NCBI GenBank assembly: GCA_001567255.1
Contig: LNBW01000056.1
Location: 124,001-188,000 of the forward strand
Source of the DNA: Bacteroidetes bacterium OLB9
Lineage (GTDB): Bacteria; Bacteroidota; Bacteroidia; Chitinophagales; Saprospiraceae
DNA length: 64,000 nucleotides
Reading direction: 5' to 3'
In this document: piece by piece, positions 1-9,562 of the stretch
Numbering within the stretch: the stretch's first letter is position 1
Layout of the letters: every line of letters starts with the position of its first letter
The notes under the pieces: model-generated
What the model was told of the DNA's origin: nothing
What the model saw: only the letters and a program-made list of their open reading frames with translations
Database searches by the model: none
Position numbers and translations under genes: made by a program

Positions 1-144
1 TTCCACGATGGAGTGGTAACAGTCATTATGCAAGGATCTTGTAGTGGCTGTCCATCATCAACAGTAACATTAAAAGCTGGTATAGAAGCCATGCTCAAAA
101 GAATGATCCCTGTGGTAACCGAAGTTGTATCTGAAGCGCAATAA
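1..144 (+). CDS. NifU-like Fe-S scaffold C-terminal domain (5' truncated by window)
   Basis: Only the last 47 codons are inside the window, in frame 1, ending in TAA. The visible part contains CSGCPSS, the CxxC motif of the NifU C-terminal domain that binds an Fe-S cluster for transfer to apoproteins, followed by the usual helix with a run of Met and Val. In Bacteroidota such proteins are often short (about 80-300 residues), so the full length cannot be judged. A hairpin terminator follows the stop and separates it from the next gene. The family call is secure; the exact subtype (NfuA-like or NifU-like) is not. Confidence 0.85.
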   Translation, partial: FHDGVVTVIMQGSCSGCPSSTVTLKAGIEAMLKRMIPVVTEVVSEAQ

Positions 145-178
145 GCAAATTTTATATTCTGATAATCAATTGAAATTT

Positions 179-215
179 TTAAAAAGCCGGTGTTAATCTG
201 GCTTTTTCTTTTTTA
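179..215 (+). terminator. Rho-independent terminator after the NifU-like gene
   Basis: AAAAAGCC (181-188) pairs with GGCTTTTT (200-207) around an 11-nt loop, and a further run of T follows to about 215. It lies 35 bp after the NifU-like stop and just before the next start codon, so it ends the upstream transcript. Confidence 0.75.
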
Positions 216-228
216 AATAAGTAGTATC

Positions 229-1023
229 ATGTCAAAGCAGTATCAGCAATTGCTACCAGAAGTCATTCGCATCACAAACACAGCTGCAGATTTTATTAGA
301 GATCATCTGCACCGTGTAAAAAGTGATGATATTATCGAAAAAGGCACCAATTCACTTGTAAGTTATGTGGATCGTAAGGCAGAAGCATTATTGGTTGATG
401 GGTTAAAAACCATATTGCCAAAGTGTGGCTTTATCACCGAAGAAGAAACCATCGAACAGCAAAAAGCAAAACTAACTTGGATCATTGATCCACTCGATGG
501 AACTACTAATTTTCTCAATGATGTGCGATTTTTTTCGGTGAGTGTGGCGCTCTTTGACGGTCATGAGGTAGTGTTAGGGGTAGTGCAAGACGTGATGAAT
601 GAAGAAGTTTTCTCCGCTGTAAAAGGTAAAGGTGCCCGGCTCAATGGTCAAAAAATAGAAGTCAGTAACAAGGCTTTGTTTCATGAGATCCTCGTAGGGA
701 CAGGATTTCCGTACAAGCCAGATCGATTCAACGAAGGGCATCTACTGGCGCTTCACGATGTGCTAAAAACTACTAGAGGTATTCGCCGCATCGGCTCTGC
801 TGCAATAGATTTGTGTTATACTGCATGTGGCAGATTCGGTGCTTTTTACGAAAATGCACTCAATTCTTTCGATATAGCAGCGGGTGCACTCATGGTTAAG
901 GAAGCCGGAGGTGTTGTCACAGATTATCGTGGTGGTCAGAATTGGTTATTTGAAGGTGAAATCATGGCTTGTGCGCCACAATTTAAAGAAACGATGCTCG
1001 ACATTACTAACAAAATACACTAA
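229..1023 (+). CDS. Inositol monophosphatase family protein
   Basis: 264 residues, the usual size of the SuhB/IMPase family of Mg-dependent, Li-sensitive sugar and inositol phosphatases. The metal-binding signatures are present: EEET near residue 82, then DPLDGTTNF near residue 97, and the C-terminal block with SFDIAAGALMVKEAGG near residue 215, where the Asp is the third metal ligand. The substrate cannot be read from the sequence; homologues act on inositol-1-phosphate, fructose-1,6-bisphosphate or 3'-phosphoadenosine phosphate (CysQ). The stop is only 2 bp from the start of yraN, so the two are probably co-transcribed. The start ATG follows an A-rich stretch without a clear Shine-Dalgarno sequence, as is usual in Bacteroidota. 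Confidence 0.85.
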   Translation: MSKQYQQLLPEVIRITNTAADFIRDHLHRVKSDDIIEKGTNSLVSYVDRKAEALLVDGLKTILPKCGFITEEETIEQQKAKLTWIIDPLDGTTNFLNDVRFFSVSVALFDGHEVVLGVVQDVMNEEVFSAVKGKGARLNGQKIEVSNKALFHEILVGTGFPYKPDRFNEGHLLALHDVLKTTRGIRRIGSAAIDLCYTACGRFGAFYENALNSFDIAAGALMVKEAGGVVTDYRGGQNWLFEGEIMACAPQFKETMLDITNKIH

Positions 1024-1025
1024 TT

Positions 1026-1391
1026 ATGCATCGCCAACACTTAATCGGTAAACGTGGAGAGGATCATGCAGTCGCTTTCCTTCAAGAAGCTGGGTACGAC
1101 ATCCTGGAGCGCAACTGGAGATTTAGCAAAGCCGAAATTGATATTATCGCTAAAGATGGAGATATCCTCGTCTTTGTTGAGGTGAAGACTAAATCCTATA
1201 CTTATTTTGGAGCACCAGAAGAAAGTGTTTCTGCTCATAAAGAAGCATTGATGATAGATGCTGCCGGGCAATATATGGAAAGTATCAATCATGAATGGGA
1301 AATACGATTTGACATCATCAGTATTGTCCTCAACAAGGATGATCAATTTGAGATCACCCATTATAAAGATGCTTTCTATCCTTCCATTTAA
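1026..1391 (+). CDS. yraN: YraN family (UPF0102) putative endonuclease
   Basis: 121 residues, the standard length of UPF0102. The family pattern is complete: GKRGEDHAVAFLQEAGYDILERN at the N-terminus, then EIDIIAKDGDILVFVEVKTK (residues about 37-56), which is the PD-(D/E)xK-like core (E, D, ExK) of Holliday-junction-resolvase-like folds. The biochemical role of YraN is unproven. It starts 2 bp after the phosphatase stop and ends 3 bp before the convergent TraB/GumN gene, so there is no room for a separate terminator. Confidence 0.9.
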   Translation: MHRQHLIGKRGEDHAVAFLQEAGYDILERNWRFSKAEIDIIAKDGDILVFVEVKTKSYTYFGAPEESVSAHKEALMIDAAGQYMESINHEWEIRFDIISIVLNKDDQFEITHYKDAFYPSI

Positions 1392-1394
1392 GAC

Positions 1395-2330
1395 TTATTT
1401 AATGGAAATAGGAGTCATTTTAATACCTTGTTTTTGAAGCAAACGGATTACTCCTTTTTCTCCACCTAGATGGCCTGCACCTACAGCAAATAATGTAGGT
1501 TGCGCCTTAGCTCCTGCTATAATTAATGGAATCCAGCTTTCATTGCGCTTTGTGAGCAACTTTTCTTCAAAACCTTCGACATCATCACTTTCTTCAGATA
1601 TCGCATGTACCATGCCATTGATATCTTGATTAATGTACATCTTTACCATTTCATCCATCTGGCTGGAGGCATCATCATCCTTTCTGCTTTTAATGGCATC
1701 CACCAGCATTTTAGCTTGAGCTTCATAAGGTATTTCGTCAAATAGGCTGAGCTGAAATTCGATGGTTTCCAACCCACCTGTCGATTTTCCTGCACTTTCA
1801 GCCATATCCATTAATTCCATTTCGTACGATTTTACAGTGCCACTTTGTAATCCTCCAGGATCCATATCACCGGATGCAAATACGGTTAAAAACATGGGTT
1901 TCATTCGTTCCAACATCATCATTGGCAAGCCCATCTCTTGAAAAAAGTTACTAACTGTAGTGTAGTCTTCTTTAGACAACAAGTCTTTTAAAGTTTTATC
2001 ATCTTTCATCATAATCTTACCCATCATGCTCATAATAGCTGACATGTCATTCATCTCTTTCATATCAATTTCAAACACAACTTTTTTGACCTCATCCATC
2101 GCAGTCATCATACCTTTGGGTAGGAAGTAATCCTTACTATCAATAAGGTGTATAGTGCCAAATAGATAGGATGGTTTGTCAATATTGGGCCCTGTTATTT
2201 TCCACAAGAGCGCTTTTTCAAGGGGTTGATGCTCTACTACTGCTCTTTTGCCGGTTTTACAAGAGATAAGCTGAAAACTCAGTATCAGGGCAACAGCTAA
2301 AAAGAAAGTTTGAAATCTTTTAGTATTCAT
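1395..2330 (-). CDS. TraB/GumN family lipoprotein
   Basis: 311 residues. The N-terminus is a lipoprotein signal with lipobox LISC (Cys at about residue 24), so the protein should be anchored to a membrane. The TraB/GumN domain follows: a WKI...SYLFGTIHL block with the GTIH motif near residue 60, FEIDM near residue 87, and a C-terminal AVGAGHLGGEKGVIRLLQKQG block with the GxxH motif. The fold is related to the Tiki metalloproteases, but bacterial members are mostly uncharacterised. The middle is unusually rich in Met (MSAIMSMMGKIMMKDD). It is downstream of rlmB on the same strand with a 37-bp gap and may be co-transcribed. Confidence 0.85.
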   Translation of the reverse strand: MNTKRFQTFFLAVALILSFQLISCKTGKRAVVEHQPLEKALLWKITGPNIDKPSYLFGTIHLIDSKDYFLPKGMMTAMDEVKKVVFEIDMKEMNDMSAIMSMMGKIMMKDDKTLKDLLSKEDYTTVSNFFQEMGLPMMMLERMKPMFLTVFASGDMDPGGLQSGTVKSYEMELMDMAESAGKSTGGLETIEFQLSLFDEIPYEAQAKMLVDAIKSRKDDDASSQMDEMVKMYINQDINGMVHAISEESDDVEGFEEKLLTKRNESWIPLIIAGAKAQPTLFAVGAGHLGGEKGVIRLLQKQGIKMTPISIK

Positions 2331-2367
2331 GAGATGACATTAAGTTCTGTTAAAAACACATTGATAG

Positions 2368-3114
2368 CTAATTTGTTGTTGCGATTCGCTGCCTTAACGC
2401 CTCGTAAAGCAAGATGCCGCCTGCAACAGAAACATTGAGTGAGTCAAAGTCAGTACCAGAGGGAATTCTGACCACATGATCCACAATACTCAGCACTTTA
2501 TAGTGTAAGCCTTTGTCTTCAGCTCCAAGGATAATAGCTGTGGGTACTGTAAAGTCACATTTTTCAGGAGCAACCGCATTTTGAAGACTCGATGCAACAA
2601 CAACCAGACCTCGAGACTGCAAATCACTTACTAAATGTAGCAAACTGGCTACTCGAGCTATCGGTAGATTTAATATAGCTCCAGCAGAAGATTTGACCGT
2701 ATCATCATTGATCCTTCCGGAAAAATTGCCAGTAATAATCAAGCCATGTGCCCCAAAAAAATAAGCAGATCTAGCAATTGCACCTATATTTCTTACATCA
2801 GTAACGCAATCCATAATGATGAGTAGCGGGGCAGTGCCACTCTCAAAGGCTTTATCAATGATAGCATCTACATCTACGTATTTTATGGGCGAGATCAAGG
2901 CCACTACGCCCTGGTGTACTCCTTTGTGTCGAATTAGTTCATTGAGTTTTACCTCGGGTACTTTGGCCAATGGAATATTTCTGTTGCGGCAGATATTTCT
3001 GATTTCAATTTCATACTCGCCTCTGATCGATTGGAGCATGTACACTTTTTCGATATCGTATTCCGACTCAAAAGCTTCCAGTACGGCATTTCTACCATAA
3101 ATTATGTCTGTCAT
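2368..3114 (-). CDS. rlmB: 23S rRNA (guanosine-2'-O-)-methyltransferase RlmB (TrmH/SpoU family)
   Basis: 248 residues. The N-terminal substrate-binding domain (YGRNAVLEAF) precedes the SPOUT methyltransferase domain with its three motifs: NIGAIARSAYFFGA (motif 1, residues about 108-121), LGAEDKGL (motif 2) and IPSGTDFDSLNVSVAGGILLYE (motif 3, the SAM-binding trefoil knot). These fit RlmB, which methylates G2251 of 23S rRNA, better than TrmH, because of the complete N-terminal domain. A CATCTTTG sequence on the minus strand at 3142-3149 resembles a -7 element and could be its promoter. Confidence 0.9.
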   Translation of the reverse strand: MTDIIYGRNAVLEAFESEYDIEKVYMLQSIRGEYEIEIRNICRNRNIPLAKVPEVKLNELIRHKGVHQGVVALISPIKYVDVDAIIDKAFESGTAPLLIIMDCVTDVRNIGAIARSAYFFGAHGLIITGNFSGRINDDTVKSSAGAILNLPIARVASLLHLVSDLQSRGLVVVASSLQNAVAPEKCDFTVPTAIILGAEDKGLHYKVLSIVDHVVRIPSGTDFDSLNVSVAGGILLYEALRQRIATTN

Positions 3115-3326
3115 GGGTCAAGCTTAAGCTTCATTAGAAGGCACAAAGATGATAATAAATCAATGGTTTTTTTAATAAATATGTTTTTTTGATATAGACA
3201 ATCTATACAGAGTGAAAAATGAAGTGAAACACTACTCTAGTAAGTGAAGTCGATAGCTCAATCAAGCGAATCCCCTAAAGCACTTCTACATCTAAATTAA
3301 AGGATAAATTGTCGCGCAAACCACTT

Positions 3327-3349
3327 TTATCCTAAAATAATTAGGATAA
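3327..3349. repeat. Perfect 9-bp inverted repeat upstream of the M36 protease gene
   Basis: TTATCCTAA (3327-3335) and TTAGGATAA (3341-3349) form a perfect dyad around AATAA. A further half-site, AGGATAAAT, lies at 3301-3309. It is about 70 bp before the protease start and within the 306-bp gap (3115-3420) between the divergent rlmB and protease genes. It could be an operator or a weak hairpin; nothing else in that gap is recognisable. Confidence 0.4.
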
Positions 3350-3420
3350 GTTTTTGTTATTTTCATACTTTTAGGCTTTTGTATAAAAAATTTCAATCAA
3401 TTAACAATCAACCTAAGTTT

Positions 3421-6400
3421 ATGAAACAATTAATACTCTTTCTACTTGTTGTTTTTCAATTTTCTTTGGTGGCACAAGCTCCGGTAGAATTGCAGACAGC
3501 AATAAATCACATCCACACTAAGGCTGAAGTTTGGCAACTTAAATCAGCTGACTATGCAGATTTGATGATAAGTTCAGAAGTCATCAATGCTCAGGGTGTT
3601 TCTTATTTGTATCTCAATCAAGCTTATCAGGGTATTCCTATTCGCAATGCTATGGCTGTAATAGTCCTAAAGGATGGTAAAGTTGTGTCAGATGCGAACA
3701 ACTTTGTACAAAATATAGAGAGTAAAATTAAAACTAAATCTGAAAAAATATCAGCTTCTCAAGCCATCATCAATGCTGCTGACCACTTAGGGGTGGCAAT
3801 TAAAGGTAGTCCGATCATGAGCCGCCGCAATAATACAGGAAAACTTGAATTTGAATTACCTGAACTGGCTAGTAGCGCTATCACAGCACAGCTGAAGTAT
3901 GAACTAGTAGGCGATCAGCTCGTCCTAGTCTGGAATCTACAGCTGGATATGAAGAAAAATGCTGATTACTGGGACTTTAATGTCGATGCCAATACAGGAC
4001 AATTTGTATCAAAATACAATTATACGGTGTATTGTAATCATCAGCATGGACAATACAACAGACATGATGATTGTGGCATTGCTACTATCAGATCTAATGA
4101 TGATCATGCACAGCCAGTGGGAAACTTGTTAATGGGTAGTGATACACCTATGTATAATGTGTATGAGCTGCCAGTAGAAAGTCCAATACATGGTCAAAGA
4201 ACAATCGTATCAGATGATCAATATACCGTATCTTCTCCTTTTGGGTGGCATGATGTAAATGGACAGCCAGGACCTGAATATACTATCACACGAGGCAATA
4301 ATGTATATGCATTTCAGGACAAAGATAACAATGATAGACCAGACGGTATTGAAACCGATGGAGGAGAAGAATTAATCTTTGACTTTCCAGTTGATCTCAA
4401 CAAAGATCCAAGAGTAAGTGAGCATGCAGCGGTCACTAACTTGTTTTACATGAATAACATGATGCATGATATTTCTAATTTACTTGGGTTTACTGAAGAA
4501 TTTGGAAATTTTCAAGCTAAAAATTACACTGGAGTTGACGGGCAAGGTGACCATGTTCTTGCCCAGGCATTTGATGGTATTAACCTTTTTGAAGCAGGGG
4601 GTAATGACAATATCAATAATGCTAACTTTTCAACACCGACTGATGGGTTTAACGGACGTATGCAGATGTATTTATGGACCAATCGAGGCGGCACTGTTGC
4701 TATCGATGCACCTGAGACACTAAAAGGCTTTATCAACGAATATGGCGAGGGTCAATTTGGTGCTCCCATACCCAATGAAAATGAACCTGCCATATCAGGT
4801 AGTGTGGCTTTAGCGCGCACATCAGCAGGAACAACAGGCTGCACATCATTGACCAATAAAGAAGAAATGAATGGTAAAGTTGCCCTCATCGACAGAGGTA
4901 CTTGTGATTTCAGTCATAAGGTGTATAATGCACAACAAGCCGGTGCTATTGCAGCCATCATTTGTAACATTCCCGGTATCAATGGTGGCAATGGTGAAGA
5001 AATAGTTGGTATGGCAGCCGGACTAAATGCTGAAAAAGTCACTATCCCTTCTATTTTTGTAAAAAAATCAGATTGTGACAGAATCAGAGTTGAAATCAAC
5101 AATGGAAAAGAAGTAGTCATCACCTTTAAAAAACAGGATTCTACCGGACCAGAATATTTTGACGGCTCACTGGATAATGGTGTAATCGCTCATGAATATG
5201 GACATGGTATTTCCACCCGCTTGACAGGCGGAAGACTCCAGTCTGGATGTCTTAATAATGACGAACAAATGGGTGAAGGTTGGAGTGATTATTTTGCATT
5301 AATTCTCACCCAAAAAGAAGGTGACCTTGGAAGTACTCCAAGAGGAATCGGCACCTTTGTATCTGGCCAGGGTACTGACGGAGGTGGTATCAGAAGGTAT
5401 CCGTACTCTACTGATATGAATTTTAATCCTCAAACCTACAAAGATATAAGAAACACCAGTTCACCGCACGCAGTGGGAGAAGTATGGGCGGACATCTTGT
5501 GGGATATGCACTGGAGGTTTATTGACCTATATGGGTTTGATCCTGACTGGCATAATACCAAATCCGGTAATTTTATTGCAGCTTTTCTTGTTGTGGAAGG
5601 ACTTAAATTACAACCGTGTGAGCCTAACTTTATCACTGGTAGAAATGCTATCATGAAAGCAGATTCTATCTACTTTGATGGTGCACATGGTAGATTATTG
5701 TGGGAAACTTTTGCAAGAAGAGGTGTGGGTTATTATGCTTCTGCCGGTAAAACCAGAAATGACAATGTCGAAGATTTTAATGTTTTACCAACGCTCATCA
5801 CAAAGCTCAAGATAACTAAAACAGCAGACGGCCTTGTTGATCCTGGTAATGAAATTACTGTTCATCTAAAAGGAGTAAATCATATTCCTGCTAGACAAAA
5901 TGATGTGATTATTACCGATGACATGCCTGACGGACTTAGTTATGTGGCCGGATCTGCTGATATCGAACCTGTCATCAATGGAAATCAACTCATCTTCAAC
6001 CTTGGAGACATGGAATATAAAGATGAATTTGACATCACTTACAAGCTTAAGTCAGACAAAACCATCAAATCTACGCGGCTGGAATATGAGGGTTTTGATA
6101 ATAATTATGACTGGGATATTGAGAATATCAAAGGTAGCGAGGACTGGTTTACTTCCTTTGATCTATACAAAAGCCCAGAAGTATCTTTTACTATCTTCAA
6201 TTCAGATACAGAAGGCGATGCTTCCTTGTTTTCTATTCCATATGAAATCAGAGGCACCTTCCCTGTGATGAGATTCTGGCATAGGCACAATACTCAAACT
6301 GGAGTCGATGGTGGACTTGTAGAAATATCAGTTGATGGCGGACCATATCAGATTGTTGGTAAAGAAAAATTCATCAGAAACGGTTATAATTATCCGCTGG

Positions 6401-7005
6401 ATTATTCTACCCTTGCTGATCCAAATATATGGGCATTCAGTGGTAAGACTGAAGGTGACTGGAAAGAAACCTTGGAAGGTTCGTGGATAGACTCTTATGT
6501 TGATCTTACAGAATATATTGGACACGAAGTAGCATTTAAGTTTAGATTTGTTTGTAACGAAGATACTAAACCTGCAGAAGTAATCAACGGCTGGTTTATA
6601 GATGATTTTGAGGTTTTGGATATGATTAAATATAGTACACAAGCCTGTATTAGTGCAGACAATGGTGCAGGTGAACGTGCTTGCACTGATGTAGTGGAAA
6701 CTATTGTCAATACAGATCAATTGACCAGCTCAAAAGATTCCCACATCAACTCATACTTTAAAGTAGGCGTCACACCGAACCCTGCAGGAGACTATGTGGC
6801 TGTCAGTGTAGCAGCACCTTCCAGTGTTAAAGCTGAACTTTCGCTACTGAACACAGATGGTCGTGCAGTTTATCATTCTACGATTGATGTAAAAGGTGAT
6901 GTAACTGTAAAAACCATTGACACTTCATCATTTCCTGCCGGATTTTATTTGATTAGAGTGGTCAATGGCAAACATGTTACTACTGAAAAATTGATTATCA
7001 AGTAA
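3421..7005 (+). CDS. Secreted M36 (fungalysin) family metalloprotease with PA insert and T9SS sorting domain
   Basis: 1194 residues from the ATG at 3421, chosen because a clean signal peptide (MKQLILFLLVVFQFSLVAQ) begins there; an upstream in-frame codon at 3379 would add 14 residues without a signal character. Order: signal peptide, FTP-like propeptide, M36 catalytic domain interrupted by a protease-associated insert (about residues 464-570), HEYGH zinc motif (His591, Glu592, His595) with the third ligand in EGWSD (Glu619), a domain with a SpaA/DUF11-like look, a jelly-roll-like segment, and a C-terminal type A sorting domain (TPNPAGDYV...ending in TEKLIIK). The sorting domain targets it to the type IX secretion system, of which PorZ is encoded at 47.8 kb. 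Inferred job: extracellular proteolysis. A strong terminator follows. Confidence 0.9.
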   Translation: MKQLILFLLVVFQFSLVAQAPVELQTAINHIHTKAEVWQLKSADYADLMISSEVINAQGVSYLYLNQAYQGIPIRNAMAVIVLKDGKVVSDANNFVQNIESKIKTKSEKISASQAIINAADHLGVAIKGSPIMSRRNNTGKLEFELPELASSAITAQLKYELVGDQLVLVWNLQLDMKKNADYWDFNVDANTGQFVSKYNYTVYCNHQHGQYNRHDDCGIATIRSNDDHAQPVGNLLMGSDTPMYNVYELPVESPIHGQRTIVSDDQYTVSSPFGWHDVNGQPGPEYTITRGNNVYAFQDKDNNDRPDGIETDGGEELIFDFPVDLNKDPRVSEHAAVTNLFYMNNMMHDISNLLGFTEEFGNFQAKNYTGVDGQGDHVLAQAFDGINLFEAGGNDNINNANFSTPTDGFNGRMQMYLWTNRGGTVAIDAPETLKGFINEYGEGQFGAPIPNENEPAISGSVALARTSAGTTGCTSLTNKEEMNGKVALIDRGTCDFSHKVYNAQQAGAIAAIICNIPGINGGNGEEIVGMAAGLNAEKVTIPSIFVKKSDCDRIRVEINNGKEVVITFKKQDSTGPEYFDGSLDNGVIAHEYGHGISTRLTGGRLQSGCLNNDEQMGEGWSDYFALILTQKEGDLGSTPRGIGTFVSGQGTDGGGIRRYPYSTDMNFNPQTYKDIRNTSSPHAVGEVWADILWDMHWRFIDLYGFDPDWHNTKSGNFIAAFLVVEGLKLQPCEPNFITGRNAIMKADSIYFDGAHGRLLWETFARRGVGYYASAGKTRNDNVEDFNVLPTLITKLKITKTADGLVDPGNEITVHLKGVNHIPARQNDVIITDDMPDGLSYVAGSADIEPVINGNQLIFNLGDMEYKDEFDITYKLKSDKTIKSTRLEYEGFDNNYDWDIENIKGSEDWFTSFDLYKSPEVSFTIFNSDTEGDASLFSIPYEIRGTFPVMRFWHRHNTQTGVDGGLVEISVDGGPYQIVGKEKFIRNGYNYPLDYSTLADPNIWAFSGKTEGDWKETLEGSWIDSYVDLTEYIGHEVAFKFRFVCNEDTKPAEVINGWFIDDFEVLDMIKYSTQACISADNGAGERACTDVVETIVNTDQLTSSKDSHINSYFKVGVTPNPAGDYVAVSVAAPSSVKAELSLLNTDGRAVYHSTIDVKGDVTVKTIDTSSFPAGFYLIRVVNGKHVTTEKLIIK

Positions 7006-7036
7006 GCATCCAATTAATCTGCTTATTAAAAATTTA

Positions 7037-7071
7037 AAAAGAGGCTGGTACACATTGTACCGGCCTCTTTT
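7037..7071 (+). terminator. Rho-independent terminator of the M36 protease gene
   Basis: GAGGCTGGTAC (7041-7051) pairs with GTACCGGCCTC (7057-7067) with one wobble pair and a 5-nt loop. The stem is flanked by AAAA and TTTT, so it can act in both directions. It lies 35 bp after the protease stop. Confidence 0.85.
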
Positions 7072-7415
7072 CATTTGGAGGATTGGAAGATATTGAGTAG
7101 AAGTTGTAGTGTGGATAGCTGCTTGAGGCATAGCTGTGTAGAGAAATGAATCAAGGTAGCTATAAAGCGAGAGTCTTATATTACTCAGTCAAAGTTTCCC
7201 GATCACAATAGTAGAAATGCGGGCGCAAATAATAGATTACAAAAGAGCATTTTCATGGAATAAAACATATAAAGCGTAATTTAGGATAAATACTGACTAG
7301 AATAGTGATATGCCCTGCATTTATGCAAATCAGTCTATTATATTTAAATCAGTCGATTTGATTTGGATTCAGAATAGACTTTATTTCAAATTCTCTTTTA
7401 CAAATCACATTGCGG
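7072..7415. other. Intergenic stretch without recognisable gene
   Basis: AT-rich sequence between the protease terminator and the small-RNA candidate at 7416. No reading frame of useful length with a recognisable product, no repeat and no tRNA-like fold was seen. It has the look of ordinary spacer DNA. Confidence 0.5.
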
Positions 7416-7512
7416 TATAATTTTTGCTGATAATTTAAGTACAGATAGAACCTGTAATTGTTAAACCAACCAATCACAAGCCACCCAAAATCGACGGAGT
7501 GGCTTTTTTATT
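7416..7512 (+). ncRNA. Candidate small RNA (promoter plus terminator, no ORF)
   Basis: A promoter-like TATAATTTTTG (7416-7426) is followed about 50 bp later by a terminator hairpin: AAGCCAC (7478-7484) pairs with GTGGCTT (7499-7505) and runs into six T. The T-run is on the plus strand, so it cannot serve the metal-efflux operon, which ends here from the other side. A transcript of about 80 nt would result, with no start codon leading to a plausible protein. No known family is recognised. Evidence is limited to the promoter-like string and the terminator, hence low confidence. Confidence 0.35.
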
Positions 7513-7527
7513 TGCAAATGGATGACT

Positions 7528-9542
7528 TCAAAACTTCATTCTCTGGATTCTGACCGCATTCAGAATAGCTAAAAGCGCTACTCCTACATCAGCAAAAACT
7601 GCTTCCCACATGGTGGCAATACCACCTGCACCCATTATCAACACAATAACTTTGATCGCGAAGGCTAGGAATACATTCTGCCAAACAATTTTTTTGTTTC
7701 CTTACCTATTCTAATTGCCATAGGAATTTTTGTGGCTAGGTCATCCTGGATGACAACATCTGCTGTTTCAATTGTCGCATCACTACCCAGACCACCCATT
7801 GCAATACCTACATCACAGATAGCTATCACAGGTGCATCATTGAGACCATCGCCAACAAAAGCTACGGATTCGCCTTTGTCTAAAATGGATTTTACTTTAT
7901 TGACCTTGTCTTCCGGCAAGAGTTCTCCATGAGCTTGGTCTATGTGAAGCTTTTCTGCCACATAATTGACCACAGAAGCCTTATCACCACTTAGCATAAT
8001 GGTCTTAATATTAGCATTATGTAATTGTCGCACTGCTTCCTTTGCTTCTTGCTTAATGCTATCTGCAATGGTGATATATCCTGCAAACACACCATCAAAA
8101 GCTATACAAATCACGGTAAATACTGCATCATCTAATTTATGAACATAGTTGATTCCATAATTATCCATCAGTCTAAAATTGCCAACCAATATCTCTTTAC
8201 CATCTATCATAGCACGGAGCCCCTGTCCTGGAATCTCCTCTGTTGTATTAAATTTTATGGAAGTATCAATCGGACCCACATACTCATGGATAGCTGTAGC
8301 TACCGGATGAGTACTGATATGCTCAAGTGCATTGACTTTGTCTAGAATGTCTGAATCCACAAAACCAGGCTCAAGCACTACGTCGTGTACTTTAAATACA
8401 CCTTCAGTCAATGTACCGGTCTTGTCCATGACTACATTTTGTATAGAAGCGAGTGCATCCAGAAAGTTACTACCCTTGATTAGGATACCATTTCTACTGG
8501 CAGCTCCGATACCTCCAAAATACCCAAGCGGGATAGAAATAACCAGCGCACAAGGACACGATATTACTAAAAAGATCAGTGCTCTATACAGCCAATCATT
8601 AAAAACATAATCGCTCACAAAAAAATATGGAAATAAACAAATTGCCACAGCAAGAACAACCACTGCAGGAGTATAATAACGTGCAAACTTACGGATAAAC
8701 AGTTCAGTAGGCGCTTTTCGAGAAGCAGCATGCTGCACCATTTCCAGTATTTTGCTAAGTTTGCTGTCTTCATATGCGGTTGTCACTTGCACTAAGGCCA
8801 CACTGTTGAGATTAATCATACCAGCTAGTACAACATCGCCTCTGGATTTTGCATCTGGTTGGCTCTCACCAGTCAATGCTGCCGTATTGAAAGCGGCATT
8901 ATCAGTCAGCAACACACCATCCAACGCTAGTTTTTCTCCAGGCTTCAGGCGAATGACGCTCTTAACTTCTACATCCTCTGCATGGACGGTTAGGACCTCT
9001 TCACCATCCATGATCGTGACTTTGTCAGGGCGTTGATCTAGCAAAGAATTGATGTTAGTCTTTACTCGTCTTACAGCAAGCGTCTGAAATATTTCGCCTA
9101 CAGCATAGAAAAGCATCACAGCAACGGCTTCTGGATATTCACCGATTGCAAAAGCGCCGACCGTGGCAATAACCATCAGCATAAATTCTGAAAAAATCTC
9201 TCCCTTTGCAACACTTTCTAGTGCTTCTCTGACTACCGGCCAACCTACAGGGAGATAAGCAGCCACATACCAAAGTGTCCGAATCCATCCTTCGAACCAT
9301 CCTGTCCGAACCCATTGATCCATTGCAATGGCAGTCATCAGCAATACTAATGAAATGATCGATGGCAAAAAAAGATGTAGCCAGCCCTTTTCAAGCTGCT
9401 CTTCTACTCCATGGTCGTGATCATGAGCATCTTTTCTACTGTTGCTAATCAACTGTTTTGCATCAGCATTATTATAAATTTTTTCTTCAAGTGTGCAACA
9501 GAGTTGTCTGCCGTCTGCATCAAAAACGTGATGATGTTCCAT
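7528..9542 (-). CDS. P1B-type heavy-metal translocating ATPase (frameshift near 3' end)
   Basis: Full span gives 671 residues if one A is added to the run at 7689-7695; as written, the frame stops at 7665 after 625 residues. Beyond the indel the other frame continues as the typical last two helices (IVWQNVFLAFAIKV... to RIQRMKF). Motifs: TGES (actuator), CPC in a membrane helix (SCPCALVIS), DKTGT (phosphorylated Asp), HP in STHPVAT and GDGLND. These define a Zn/Cd/Pb/Co or related exporter. The N-terminus has no heavy-metal-associated domain but a His-rich MEHHH, a CC pair and HDHDH. It is the last gene of the metal-efflux operon, 20 bp after the CzcB adaptor. The missing base is probably a sequencing error. 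Confidence 0.88.
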
Positions 9543-9562
9543 ATGTCTGGATTTTAATTTTT

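Noticed and set aside
6328..6720. 130-codon open frame on the minus strand inside the M36 protease gene
   Set aside because: It is antisense to a well-supported domain, has no family signature, and its Cys/Ile-rich composition fits a shadow frame.
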